Shown piece after piece: positions 34,724 to 42,917 of a DNA stretch of 64,000 nucleotides (within the stretch, counting starts at the first letter, position 1; each line of letters starts with the position of its first letter). The DNA lies in assembly GCF_000347035.1 (NCBI RefSeq), contig NZ_ANIJ01000038.1:23501-87500 (forward strand). Direction: 5' to 3'. The position numbers and the translations under genes were made by a program. This stretch comes from Leptospira sp. B5-022 (GTDB lineage Bacteria > Spirochaetota > Leptospiria > Leptospirales > Leptospiraceae). A model generated the notes under the pieces. That model saw nothing but the letters and a program-made list of their open reading frames with translations, was not told where the DNA came from and searched no databases.

Positions 34724-34753
34724 AAAAAAAACCCCCGGGGACCGGGGGTTTTT
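34724..34753. terminator. Bidirectional terminator
   Basis: AACCCCCGG-GGA-CCGGGGGTT is a perfect 9-bp stem with A run before and T run after, so it can end both the sterol-desaturase-type gene and the convergent gene at 34786. An almost identical hairpin lies at 42877-42903. Confidence 0.9.
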
Positions 34754-34785
34754 GGTAAGTTGATTTTGGTATTTTTTAAGGCTAA

Positions 34786-36018
34786 TTAATTTACCGGAAT
34801 GACGCTACCTACGTTCTCTTCTGAAGCTTTAAAAGTAACGCTAGTATTCAGACCATCAATTGTTAATTTGCTTGTATCGTCCCATGTGACACCTTGTCCA
34901 TCTCCACTACCACTTTTTCCTTGAGAGCCAATGCGCCCGTAAAGACCGTCAACGCGAGCAGCCGAAACGTAATCGCTTGGAACGGCGGAGCTATCAACCC
35001 TATCACGAACAAAGCCATTCATATCGAACAATCCGTAACTTATTTCCGTTAAGCCGCAAATCATATCAGTAGCAGGAGTCGCAGGATAGGTTACTGCACC
35101 TTCCTCCCAACCGGATTTTGCTGTTACATTCAAATTTCCCGTTAATTTCTGGCTATATGCTAATTTGTAGTATTCGTCCGAAGTACCAGGCTGACAAAGG
35201 GCTTTGTTCGCAAAGGAAGTCAAAGGAAATAGATTCGTAGTCCCATCTATACGCACCACAGTTTTAAAACAAAAAACGGTTTGATTATCCATTTCTTCCA
35301 GGATTACCCTACCTCTCTGAGCATGTAAACCGAGCTCGGAATCAGTTCCAAGAGGTCCTGCCCAAGAATAAGTTTGGATCAAGCCTTGGTTCGGAAAACT
35401 AGAGTATGTAGTATCGTTTACTGCGTCAGGCATATATACGTAACTTTCAATCGTTGCTTGCGCAGTCCACTCTGAAGGAGCAATTCGAGCTAAATTATAA
35501 ATTAATAAAGCCCCATCTCCCCCTGCTAGTCTCGGATTATCATCCCAATAAAACTGAAGAGCCATATCAGAAGTTCCTGCGACTTTTAACTCGAGATAGT
35601 TTGAAAAAGTTTTTGTCGTCGTATAAACCGATGAATTAGGTTGAAACTCATTCCCGCTATTACCTAAAGTCAAACGAACATCAAAAACTCCTCCACCATC
35701 TCCAAGACTAAGATTCGTCGCGGTGACTGTATTACCGGAAGCTAATAGAACTAACAACGTATTTGATTGGATTCCGGCAATAATATCATCCATAAAAAGG
35801 GAATTCCCTCTAGCCCATGTAGCAGATTGACGAACAAAACCCCATTCGTCCGCGCTTGCATGCAACGGCTGCAGTAATTTAAATTTTAAAGATAAAGGAA
35901 ATTGCGTATTTTCCTTCTTGGCCCCGGAGTTAAATTTAAAACCTGCAGTGATCCCGAAAAAAACCAATAAAGCCAAAACGACTTTAGGAAGTATAGAACG
36001 ACGATTATGTAATTTCAC
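34786..36018 (-). CDS. Exported protein of unknown function
   Basis: A 410-residue protein with an N-terminal membrane or signal segment (VVLALLVFFGITAGF). The body is rich in Ser, Thr, Gly and Asn and in alternating beta patterns (GNTVTATNLSLGDGGGVFDV, SNYLELKVAGTSDMALQFYW), suggesting a large all-beta surface or periplasmic protein with a pair of cysteines (VFCFKT, ALCQPG, MICGLTE). No repeat or known domain was recognised. Its ATG overlaps the stop of the tiny lipoprotein gene (ATGA, 4 bp). Confidence 0.7.
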   Translation of the reverse strand: MKLHNRRSILPKVVLALLVFFGITAGFKFNSGAKKENTQFPLSLKFKLLQPLHASADEWGFVRQSATWARGNSLFMDDIIAGIQSNTLLVLLASGNTVTATNLSLGDGGGVFDVRLTLGNSGNEFQPNSSVYTTTKTFSNYLELKVAGTSDMALQFYWDDNPRLAGGDGALLIYNLARIAPSEWTAQATIESYVYMPDAVNDTTYSSFPNQGLIQTYSWAGPLGTDSELGLHAQRGRVILEEMDNQTVFCFKTVVRIDGTTNLFPLTSFANKALCQPGTSDEYYKLAYSQKLTGNLNVTAKSGWEEGAVTYPATPATDMICGLTEISYGLFDMNGFVRDRVDSSAVPSDYVSAARVDGLYGRIGSQGKSGSGDGQGVTWDDTSKLTIDGLNTSVTFKASEENVGSVIPVN

Positions 36019-36200
36019 TGTGCAATTCCTCTTGGAACGATGATAAAAAATCCGGTTTTACTTTTTTCCAATTGGTATCCGAAATTGAAGAGAGGGATGA
36101 AAGGGTCTTTTCCTCCTGGAGCACAGGCAGTCCCGACTAATCCTGTCAGGATGATCCCTAAGCTAATAAGCAGAATCCCTCTTTTTAGATTTAAGATCAT
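36015..36200 (-). CDS. Small lipoprotein (61 residues)
   Basis: A lipoprotein signal (GILLISLGIILTGLVGTAC) with the cysteine at about residue 26, leaving only a 35-residue mature peptide (PGGKDPFIPLFNFGYQ...). AAGGAGA 7 bases before the ATG and the 4-bp overlap with the next gene make it real despite its size. Function unknown; it may anchor or chaperone the exported protein that follows. Confidence 0.75.
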   Translation of the reverse strand: MILNLKRGILLISLGIILTGLVGTACAPGGKDPFIPLFNFGYQLEKSKTGFFIIVPRGIAQ

Positions 36201-36383
36201 AAATATCTCCTTATAAAATAATGAACATTTGAGACTTTATTTTTTTCATATAGCTTGTATTTAAAGAGCTTGTTCTAATTATTTCTTCCGAGTGATCAAG
36301 GATAGCTTTATTTCGGTAAATCCTTGGAAAAAACATCCCCCAAGGAATAGATGCCTTAAGATTATAACTTCCCGGAGTCAAAA

Positions 36384-37016
36384 ATGAAAGGACCAATCTT
36401 GAATATATTTCTGAAAAACCCAATCCCGGGAAAAGTGAAAACACGCTTGGCAAAGAATATTGGAGAAGAAGCAGCTCTGGAAGTATATCAGGCCTTGGTT
36501 GAAAAAACCAGATTAGCTTGCAAAGATCTAGACGTTCCCAAAGTTCTTTGGTTCGATTCTTATCTTCCCAATCCATCCGATCTCGGAAGTTGGGGACATT
36601 CACCATTGCTTATCCGCAAGCAAGAAGGAAAAGATTTGGGGGAAAAGATGAGAAATTCATTCTTATATTGTTTCCAGAACGGTTCCGGCCCGGCATTACT
36701 CATCGGAAGCGATTGTCCGGAACTGGACCTTCTACATCTAAAGGAAGCTTTTCATATTTTAGATCATAAGGATGTGGTCTTAGGCCCGGCAAAAGACGGA
36801 GGTTATTATTTGGTAGGACTGAAAGCGGATACTCCCGAACTTTTTCACGGTATAGAATGGAGTACAGAGACCGTCTTTGCGAGAAGTTTGGAAAAACTGC
36901 AATGGGCCAGAAAACAGGTGGGACTTCTTCCCGTCCTTTCCGATCTGGACGAAGTCCAAGATTTGGAATATTTCGAATCCAAAGGGATCTTGGACTGGAA
37001 AAAGAACGGTCCCTGA
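36384..37016 (+). CDS. DUF2064 / TIGR04282 glycosyltransferase-like protein
   Basis: A 210-residue nucleotidyl/glycosyl-transferase-fold protein of the DUF2064 family, whose members in arsenosugar clusters are named TIGR04282. The N-terminus ILNIFLKNPIPGKVKTRLAK is the sugar-nucleotide motif, IGSDCPELDLLHL carries the metal-site Asp, and VVLGPAKDGGYYLVGLK is the family's best signature. No arsenosugar partner gene is next to it, so its substrate here is open. GGAG is well spaced before the ATG. Confidence 0.85.
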   Translation: MKGPILNIFLKNPIPGKVKTRLAKNIGEEAALEVYQALVEKTRLACKDLDVPKVLWFDSYLPNPSDLGSWGHSPLLIRKQEGKDLGEKMRNSFLYCFQNGSGPALLIGSDCPELDLLHLKEAFHILDHKDVVLGPAKDGGYYLVGLKADTPELFHGIEWSTETVFARSLEKLQWARKQVGLLPVLSDLDEVQDLEYFESKGILDWKKNGP

Positions 37017-37132
37017 TCCAATAGTCGCTCGAAATAACTTATACCCTATACATTAAATAAATAGAATACAGTCTATAGACTTCGGTCTCGACCTAAGTCC
37101 GGATCAAAATGTGACTTTTTCTTCCTCATATT

Positions 37133-37200
37133 GTAATTATTTGATTACTTATAAAAAATCCGGGGTCTCATATATGTAATTGCTTGATTACATATATGAG
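37133..37200. promoter_or_regulatory. Two near-identical palindromic sites, the second covering the start codon
   Basis: GTAATTATTTGATTAC (37133-37148) and GTAATTGCTTGATTAC (37176-37191) differ at two loop positions; both are GTAAT-N6-ATTAC. The spacing is 43 bp (about four helical turns). The second is the core of a larger perfect inverted repeat: CTCATATATGTAAT (37167-37180), TGCTTG loop, ATTACATATATGAG (37187-37200), whose right arm contains the predicted ATG at 37196. It is a candidate operator pair, or an RNA hairpin occluding translation. Confidence 0.6.
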
Positions 37201-38008
37201 CAGCAAAACTAACTTTGTTTTTCTGAAATTTTTGGCGCTTGGAATTTTCGCTTATTTCCTGTCTTCTTTTGCTCCCTTGAGAGCTTTCGGGAAGAAAGGC
37301 CCGCATACCCATACCAGCATCACACAGGAAGCGTTTTTAGAATTTGCGAATATAACGGATTGGGACCTAAGAGCGGATTGTATGGAACTGATCGTTCAAG
37401 GAAATCTAAGGGCCGATGCCGCTTTTATGAACAATGACGCGTATCATTGTGATAACGATAATATTCTCGGATGTGCCGATCGTTTTAGGACGCTAAAGGA
37501 CGACTCCTACAGAGAATCCAATCATATCACAGGATTAATTAAATTAGGGATGGCATTACATATCGCTCAGGATTTTTATTCGCACTCCAATTGGGCGGAG
37601 AATTATCCGATGGTGAGTATACTTGCTCCCATAGAACATCCTTGGATTTTTTTAAGTATGAAAGAGATCCAAACAGGTTATTTTAATCTTCTGCCGATCA
37701 TTGAACATACCGAGGAAGCTGGAGATTGTTTCGATGCGGAAGCAGGTCTTCATGGTCATTATTCATTTGCAACCCATGCATGTCTAAACAAGGATTCCTC
37801 CGACAGTCATAGAAGTCTTAGCACGGTTTTACCCGGAATACCCGTAACCTATCATGATTGGGCGGCAAACCTTGCAAAGGAACATACTACCCAAATTTTA
37901 GTGGAACAATATAAAGCGAAACATCCTCTCATCTTAAGTTGCCTAACACCGAAAGTTTTATCGTTTTCTTGCGGAAGCCAAGCTTATGATTTTCTCCGCC
38001 CGAATTAA
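37196..38008 (+). CDS. HET-C / zinc phospholipase C-like exported protein
   Basis: About 270 residues with a signal peptide (FLKFLALGIFAYFLSSFAPLRAF). The mature protein is His/Asp-rich as in the zinc-dependent phospholipase C / P1 nuclease fold: GPHTHTSITQEAF, RADAAFMNNDAYHCD, LGMALHIAQDFYSHSNWAEN (the conserved H-x(3)-D-x(4)-S/H helix), HYSFATHACLNKD and YHDWAANLAKEHT. A phospholipase or nuclease activity is inferred, not shown. The ATG at 37196 is the first sensible start; a TTG at 37184 adds four residues. There is no Shine-Dalgarno, and the start sits in the arm of a perfect hairpin. Confidence 0.75.
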   Translation: MSSKTNFVFLKFLALGIFAYFLSSFAPLRAFGKKGPHTHTSITQEAFLEFANITDWDLRADCMELIVQGNLRADAAFMNNDAYHCDNDNILGCADRFRTLKDDSYRESNHITGLIKLGMALHIAQDFYSHSNWAENYPMVSILAPIEHPWIFLSMKEIQTGYFNLLPIIEHTEEAGDCFDAEAGLHGHYSFATHACLNKDSSDSHRSLSTVLPGIPVTYHDWAANLAKEHTTQILVEQYKAKHPLILSCLTPKVLSFSCGSQAYDFLRPN

Positions 38009-38020
38009 GTCTAATTTCCG

Positions 38021-38050
38021 TTGACTTACGCGTTCCACTTCCATTACTGT
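38021..38050 (+). promoter_or_regulatory. Candidate promoter of the MlaC-RND-lipoprotein operon
   Basis: TTGACT (38021-38026), an 18-bp spacer, then TACTGT (38045-38050). It is 79 bp before the GTG start. The -10 is a moderate match. Confidence 0.4.
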
Positions 38051-38128
38051 AAATTTATCCGGCCAGCATGCAGTCTATTTTTACCTGATTGTAAAATTCC
38101 GGGATCGATCCTTCCTTAGGTAATATCT

Positions 38129-38713
38129 GTGAAACTATTTCAAATTTTATTATTTTGTTTACTTTCCTCGGGTTTTATTCATGCCCAGGATACTCAAACC
38201 GCTAACGAGCCCCAAAATGCTCCGCCTGAAGTTTCGGCAGAAGAGCAGACGTTATCCGCCGTTAAAAAATTAATAGGCTTTATTCGTTATAAAAAGAACG
38301 ACAAGGCGCTGGCATTGGTGCATGTCGGGAAATTTTCCGAAAAACTCATCGGAGATCATAAAATTTCCGCATTGGAAAGAAAAGAATTCGAAGAGGCAAT
38401 CTCCGAATACATAGTAAACAAGGCATTCCCTATCGCATTAAAATATTTTGATAAGATAGATATTACTTACGACAAACCTACCCTAAACGGTAAACAATCA
38501 AGGATCGGTTCTTCTATTCTTTACAAAGGTTCCGATCAGATCAAGTTCGCTTGGATCCTTTCCGAATATGAAGGCACTTGGTATATAAGCGATTTCGAGA
38601 CAGAAGGTAAACTCGCCACCGATATCAATCGTACTAAAAACATAGAACCGTCTATCAAAAAAAACGGGATCAAGGGTACGATTGCCCTTATACAAAAAGC
38701 AGCTAAGAACTGA
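38129..38713 (+). CDS. MlaC/Ttg2-like (HpnM-type) periplasmic lipid-binding protein
   Basis: A 194-residue secreted protein starting at GTG with a signal peptide ending IHA-Q. The MlaC fold is recognised from the repeated pattern of short helices followed by FEEAISEYIVNKAFPIALKY, a beta sheet (RIGSSILYKGSDQIKFAWIL) and EGTWYISDFETEG near the end, which is the best family marker. It would shuttle a lipid across the periplasm. The stop overlaps the RND gene start (TGATG). MlaC-like plus RND transporter is the arrangement of HpnM and HpnN in hopanoid producers. Confidence 0.75.
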   Translation: MKLFQILLFCLLSSGFIHAQDTQTANEPQNAPPEVSAEEQTLSAVKKLIGFIRYKKNDKALALVHVGKFSEKLIGDHKISALERKEFEEAISEYIVNKAFPIALKYFDKIDITYDKPTLNGKQSRIGSSILYKGSDQIKFAWILSEYEGTWYISDFETEGKLATDINRTKNIEPSIKKNGIKGTIALIQKAAKN

Positions 38714-41625
38714 TGAGAAAATTTCTATCTAAAGCGACCGAGTTGGTTTTGACCAAACCGGCCGCTTCTTCCGCTATCCTATTTTTTTTCCTGGTTATCT
38801 CCGCACTTTTAGCCACTAGGCTTTCGATAAACAGCGATAACCTACAACTTCTTCCTTCCGATAACCCTTCCGTTGTCCAAACAAAACGTGTCATCGAAAT
38901 GATCGGGGGAAGCGGTTTTTATACTGTAGCTCTCAAATTCCAAGACGACAAGGGAATGACGGAACATCTTACAAAGGCATTCCAAGCCAAACGTAACGGT
39001 GATCCTGAAACCCAAAAGAAAGAATTGGAACTGGCTGACGAAGCAAAACGTAAGAACATCGCCTATTATAAAGCCAAAGAAATCGCGCTCAAAAAAGCAT
39101 CTGACAAACTTGCAAAGGAAGTTTTAAAGGACAAAGAACTGGTGCGTTATGTTTCGTATCGATATAATGTTTCCTTTTTGCAGGACAGGCTTCCTTTATT
39201 CCTAAAAACGGAAGATCTAAAGGAGATCCGCAAAAGAGTAAAAAGAAAGATCGACGAAGAGATAGAAAAGGCAAATCCGTTCTTCATCAAGCTTACCGAC
39301 GAAGAATATAATCCGGACTTCACCGATATTATTTCCAAATATCAAAAACTGGCCAAAAGAGATATATTCGACGAATATAATATTTCCCCCGATAAGGGAA
39401 TGCTCATCGTTCTTATCAAACCTACCGGTTCTTTCGTAGACATTGAGTTCCTCGAAAAAATAGATAAAAAAGTCCAAGGTTTAGTAAAAACCCTAGGAAT
39501 AGAACAAGATGGAATTTACGCAGGTTATACGGGAGCTTATAAACTCAACCAAGACGATTACGAGACCTTAGTCAGAGCATTAAAACCGATCGGGATCGCC
39601 TCTTTATTAGGAATAGGACTTCTGCTTTTATTATTTTTCCGTAATCCGATCTTTATAATGATCCTTTTATTCTCTCTACTCAGCGGATTACTCATGACAT
39701 TCGGACTAACGGGGCTCGTAATCGGTCAGCTGAACAGTATCACGAGTATTATCGGTTCAATCCTAATGGGGCTCGGGATCGACTATGGGATCCAATTTTT
39801 ATATAGGTTCAGGGAAGAATTTACTAAAAAGCAGGATATCGTACGAGCGATCAAAGATACGATCTATCATACGGGGATTGCTTCCTTTAGTTCCGCATTA
39901 ACCACTACTTCCGCGTTCGTGGTCCTTTCCTTTTCGGAATTTAGGGGATTCAGCGAATTCGGAATTATCGCAACTTATGGGATCGTTCTGATCGCGATCG
40001 CGATGTACGGAGTGACTGCGCTACAGATCGCATTACTTTTAAAGTGGTTCCCTTCTCTTTCCAAGGCATTTCTATTAAACGAGGCGCAACAGACTCCTTC
40101 CGGTCTATTAAGGAAATTTTATTCTAGACCTGGGATATTATCCATTTGCGTTTTAGTCTTAGTACTATTGTTCGGGGTTTTTGCCCCAAAAGTACAATTC
40201 GACGTGAACGGAAGGAACCTTTTAGTAGAAAATTTAGAATCCGTAAACTTATATGATGAGATCGCGGACCGTTTCGATATTTCCTCGGATCCTCAGGCAA
40301 TCGTTGTAAAAACTTTAGAAGAATCGGAAGCGGTATTCGATTATCTAAATCCAGTCCCCGAATCGATTGCGGGCTCCGTAGATCAGGTGGTTTCTCTCTG
40401 GAATTTTGTCCCACCTTACTCTCAACAATTAGAAAACCGTAAAGTTTTGGACCAACTTTCAAAAGATATGAAGCCCGTAAAAGCTTCTTTCTTAAAGCCG
40501 GAGCAGAGAAAATATTTGCCTAGAGCAAAATTATTCTTATCCGTCAAACCTTACGATTATACCGCTATACCCGATTACTTCTCCTCTCAATTCAAGGAAG
40601 TGGCAAGTTCCAAAGAAAAAGGACATCTATTATTTCTCTATCCTAAAGTAGCCTTATGGCATGGCGGAAAATTATTGGAGTTCTTTGCAGCAGTAGGAAG
40701 ATTAGAAGTCCCGAAAATTTCCAGAAGGACATTAAATGCGATCCTTTACTCCACAGGGACATTAAAAGAATCCGAAATTGATCCGGTGAAAGAAAATTAT
40801 TCTCCTTCGGAAACTAAAACTCTATTGAACGCTTTGAATACGTATTCAAAGGAAAAACTTCTCTCCATCAAGATCCTCCCTGGGACCGTGGACACCATCT
40901 TGGAGCATAGACCTTATAAGGATATTGCCCAAGCCAGATCCTACAAATTCCAAACGGATACGGCGGGAAGTTTGATGTTATTTGCTCAACTTATTCTGAT
41001 CGTAAAAAGAGAAGGAATTACCGCATTTTTCATCACTTTGGTATTGGTAATCATCGTTCTGATACTATTCTACAGGGCGTTCTTACCCGCGATACTTTCT
41101 TTAATCCCTCTTTTATTAGGGATATTGGTCACCGTAGGCGTCATGTCGATCATAGACCTTAAATTAAATTTTATGAATGTTTTAGTGTTCCCGGTCATCA
41201 TAGGATACGGGATACAGAACGGGATCTATATATATTATAGATTTAGGGAAGACCATGATATAGTAAAAGCGATGGCAATGGTTGGACCTGCGGTGATTGC
41301 ATCAACATTGACCACTTTGGTGGGTTGGAGTGCTCTACTTCTTGCAGACCAGAGAGGACTACATTCCATCGGGAAAGTGGCAACGATCGGTATCGGTGCG
41401 TGTTTGCTCATAGCACTCACACTTCTCCCCGCAATTTTGGAATTGGCCTATAGAAGTCGCAAACAAGAAGAATCGGAAGCGGTACCTCTTGGTTTAGGCC
41501 CCGAAGAAGATGAACCGGAAACAGTTTCCGAATTCGTAATGGAAGAACTTTCTCCCAAGCCTAAGATCAAAAAAACCGCCAAAAAAAAGACAACTTCCAA
41601 AAAGAAAACCGGAAAGAAAAAATGA
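38713..41625 (+). CDS. RND/MMPL superfamily lipid transporter (HpnN-like)
   Basis: A 970-residue inner-membrane transporter with two RND halves. Helix 1 is at about 15-35 and is followed by a periplasmic loop. Helices 2-6 run from about 295 to 450 with GLGIDYGIQFLYRFREE, the conserved D-Y/G motif for proton relay. A second loop domain and a second bundle (LILIVKREGITAFFITLVLV on, with IGYGIQNGIYIYYRFREDHD) follow. The C-terminus is a lysine-rich tail (KPKIKKTAKKKTTSKKKTGK), unusual for the family and probably cytosolic. It couples to the upstream MlaC-like gene and the downstream lipoprotein gene through overlapping codons. Confidence 0.85.
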   Translation: MRKFLSKATELVLTKPAASSAILFFFLVISALLATRLSINSDNLQLLPSDNPSVVQTKRVIEMIGGSGFYTVALKFQDDKGMTEHLTKAFQAKRNGDPETQKKELELADEAKRKNIAYYKAKEIALKKASDKLAKEVLKDKELVRYVSYRYNVSFLQDRLPLFLKTEDLKEIRKRVKRKIDEEIEKANPFFIKLTDEEYNPDFTDIISKYQKLAKRDIFDEYNISPDKGMLIVLIKPTGSFVDIEFLEKIDKKVQGLVKTLGIEQDGIYAGYTGAYKLNQDDYETLVRALKPIGIASLLGIGLLLLLFFRNPIFIMILLFSLLSGLLMTFGLTGLVIGQLNSITSIIGSILMGLGIDYGIQFLYRFREEFTKKQDIVRAIKDTIYHTGIASFSSALTTTSAFVVLSFSEFRGFSEFGIIATYGIVLIAIAMYGVTALQIALLLKWFPSLSKAFLLNEAQQTPSGLLRKFYSRPGILSICVLVLVLLFGVFAPKVQFDVNGRNLLVENLESVNLYDEIADRFDISSDPQAIVVKTLEESEAVFDYLNPVPESIAGSVDQVVSLWNFVPPYSQQLENRKVLDQLSKDMKPVKASFLKPEQRKYLPRAKLFLSVKPYDYTAIPDYFSSQFKEVASSKEKGHLLFLYPKVALWHGGKLLEFFAAVGRLEVPKISRRTLNAILYSTGTLKESEIDPVKENYSPSETKTLLNALNTYSKEKLLSIKILPGTVDTILEHRPYKDIAQARSYKFQTDTAGSLMLFAQLILIVKREGITAFFITLVLVIIVLILFYRAFLPAILSLIPLLLGILVTVGVMSIIDLKLNFMNVLVFPVIIGYGIQNGIYIYYRFREDHDIVKAMAMVGPAVIASTLTTLVGWSALLLADQRGLHSIGKVATIGIGACLLIALTLLPAILELAYRSRKQEESEAVPLGLGPEEDEPETVSEFVMEELSPKPKIKKTAKKKTTSKKKTGKKK

Positions 41626-42260
41626 GATCTAAATTTCTTCTTCTATTCTTAATTTCTATTTCTTTTGTAAATTGCGCCATAAAACAAATTAGGATTTCCC
41701 CGAATTTCCAACCTTCATTGGACAAATTCAAAAGACTAACTGTGGCGATAGATTCCAGCTCTAAGGTAAACCAGGTCGAGGCAATTCTAGTAAAATCCAT
41801 GGCGGAACAGGAATTGGCTCACCATAAAGAATTTATCGTTTATCCCGACCCATCCAGCAAAAACCAAAATTGTAAATCTCCGGTAGGTAAATCACAAGGA
41901 GTTCTTACACTCAGACTGGAAGAAACCTTAAAAGGGACCACACCATCTTTTTTCGTTTGGTTGAATCCTGCGATATTCGGTCCTTCATCGGAAGGGATCA
42001 GAATTTCCATTGAAGCCCAAATTCAAAAATGTGACACAAAGGAAATCCTCTGGGAAGGGTATGCTTCTTCTTCTTATTTTATGGGAGGAGATGAAGAAAC
42101 CACACTTAGAACCAGTTATGAAAAAAAATTCGGAACATCAGTCGGTCCTAAAGTTTTACCATATTACGATATTCTAAAATTACTGTTGGATAAGATCGAA
42201 AGCCCGGTTTTAAACGAAGCGGAACAAGACGAAAAAATAGAAGTAGAATCTGGTTCTTAA
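41622..42260 (+). CDS. Lipoprotein resembling the MXAN_6521/LA_1396 family
   Basis: A 212-residue lipoprotein: signal LLLFLISISFVNC with Cys19, then a soluble mixed domain (FKRLTVAIDSSSKVNQVEAI, VLTLRLEETLKGTTPSFFVW, CDTKEILWEGYASSSYFMGG). The pattern resembles the MXAN_6521/LA_1396 lipoproteins known from Leptospira and Myxococcus, from memory only. Its ATG lies inside the RND stop (ATGA), so it is the third member of the lipid-transport operon and may be its outer-membrane partner. Confidence 0.7.
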   Translation: MRSKFLLLFLISISFVNCAIKQIRISPNFQPSLDKFKRLTVAIDSSSKVNQVEAILVKSMAEQELAHHKEFIVYPDPSSKNQNCKSPVGKSQGVLTLRLEETLKGTTPSFFVWLNPAIFGPSSEGIRISIEAQIQKCDTKEILWEGYASSSYFMGGDEETTLRTSYEKKFGTSVGPKVLPYYDILKLLLDKIESPVLNEAEQDEKIEVESGS

Positions 42261-42587
42261 AATATAGATATCGGAAATCGGATTCCGCATTCAGGGCCAT
42301 TTTGGGGCAAAAGTCGGCCCCCGCCCGAGTTTTGGGTGGTGGTGGAGGGCCCGTGGGAAACCCCTGCCCCCTATATCATAATATCTTCATATTCGCAATT
42401 CATATCCGATTTTTACCCGAAATTCTCATTCTAAGTTCATGTTAGGGACAATCTGCAAGTCTTAGGAACTCATTTTCTTTTTGTATATAACGAACATTGT
42501 TCCTAAAAGTTCCTCCAGAAACTTCTTCTTGACCAAATCCTCTGTATCGATTGCTATACTCGGAATCGTTTTTTCGAGAGGAAAAGA
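42261..42587. other. 327-bp spacer with a GC-rich dispersed element
   Basis: No gene is visible. About 42290-42372 is strikingly GC-rich (GGCCATTTTGGGGC..., CGCCCGAGTTTTGGGTGGTG..., GGGCCCGTGGGAAACCCCTG) in an otherwise AT-rich gap, with self-complementary words such as GGGCCC and GTGGGAAACCC. This looks like a copy of a dispersed intergenic repeat. The remaining sequence leads into the small membrane-protein gene. Confidence 0.5.
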
Positions 42588-42869
42588 ATGAATCTAGTGA
42601 ATAATATATCCAAGGCTTCCACTGCCGCATTTTGGCTTTTATGGTTGGGAGTATTGAGCGGAATCGTACAACTCGCAAATTTACATCCAAGTTCGGACGG
42701 TGTCATACTTTCTATCGGTTGGGTGATCTTAAGTATCCATATTTTGGAAGTCGGGATCTATTCCTTCCGGGCAGGAGATAGAGGAGGATTCAAAATTTCG
42801 GACGCCGCTCAGGTTTTCGTGTTCGGAGTATTCCACCTAATTCCTGTAAGCTTTTCTGATAAAAAGTAG
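42588..42869 (+). CDS. Small membrane protein (DUF1145-like)
   Basis: A 93-residue protein with two or three hydrophobic segments (AAFWLLWLGVLSGIVQLANL, GVILSIGWVILSIHILEVGI, AQVFVFGVFHLIPVSF). IGWVILSIHILEVGIYSF resembles DUF1145 small inner-membrane proteins; function unknown. GAGAGGAAAAGA before the ATG gives a good ribosome-binding site. It ends at a bidirectional terminator. Confidence 0.7.
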   Translation: MNLVNNISKASTAAFWLLWLGVLSGIVQLANLHPSSDGVILSIGWVILSIHILEVGIYSFRAGDRGGFKISDAAQVFVFGVFHLIPVSFSDKK

Positions 42870-42876
42870 GTATTAC

Positions 42877-42903
42877 AAAAAACCCCCGGAACCGGGGGTT
42901 TAA
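42877..42903. terminator. Bidirectional terminator
   Basis: AACCCCCGG-AA-CCGGGGGTT with A run upstream and TTTA after. It separates the small membrane-protein gene from the convergent nitronate monooxygenase gene. Confidence 0.85.
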
Positions 42904-42917
42904 AATATTCTAAAATA

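Noticed and set aside
36211..36606. 131-codon minus-strand open frame
   Set aside because: Antisense to the start of the DUF2064 gene, which has a good Shine-Dalgarno and clear family motifs.
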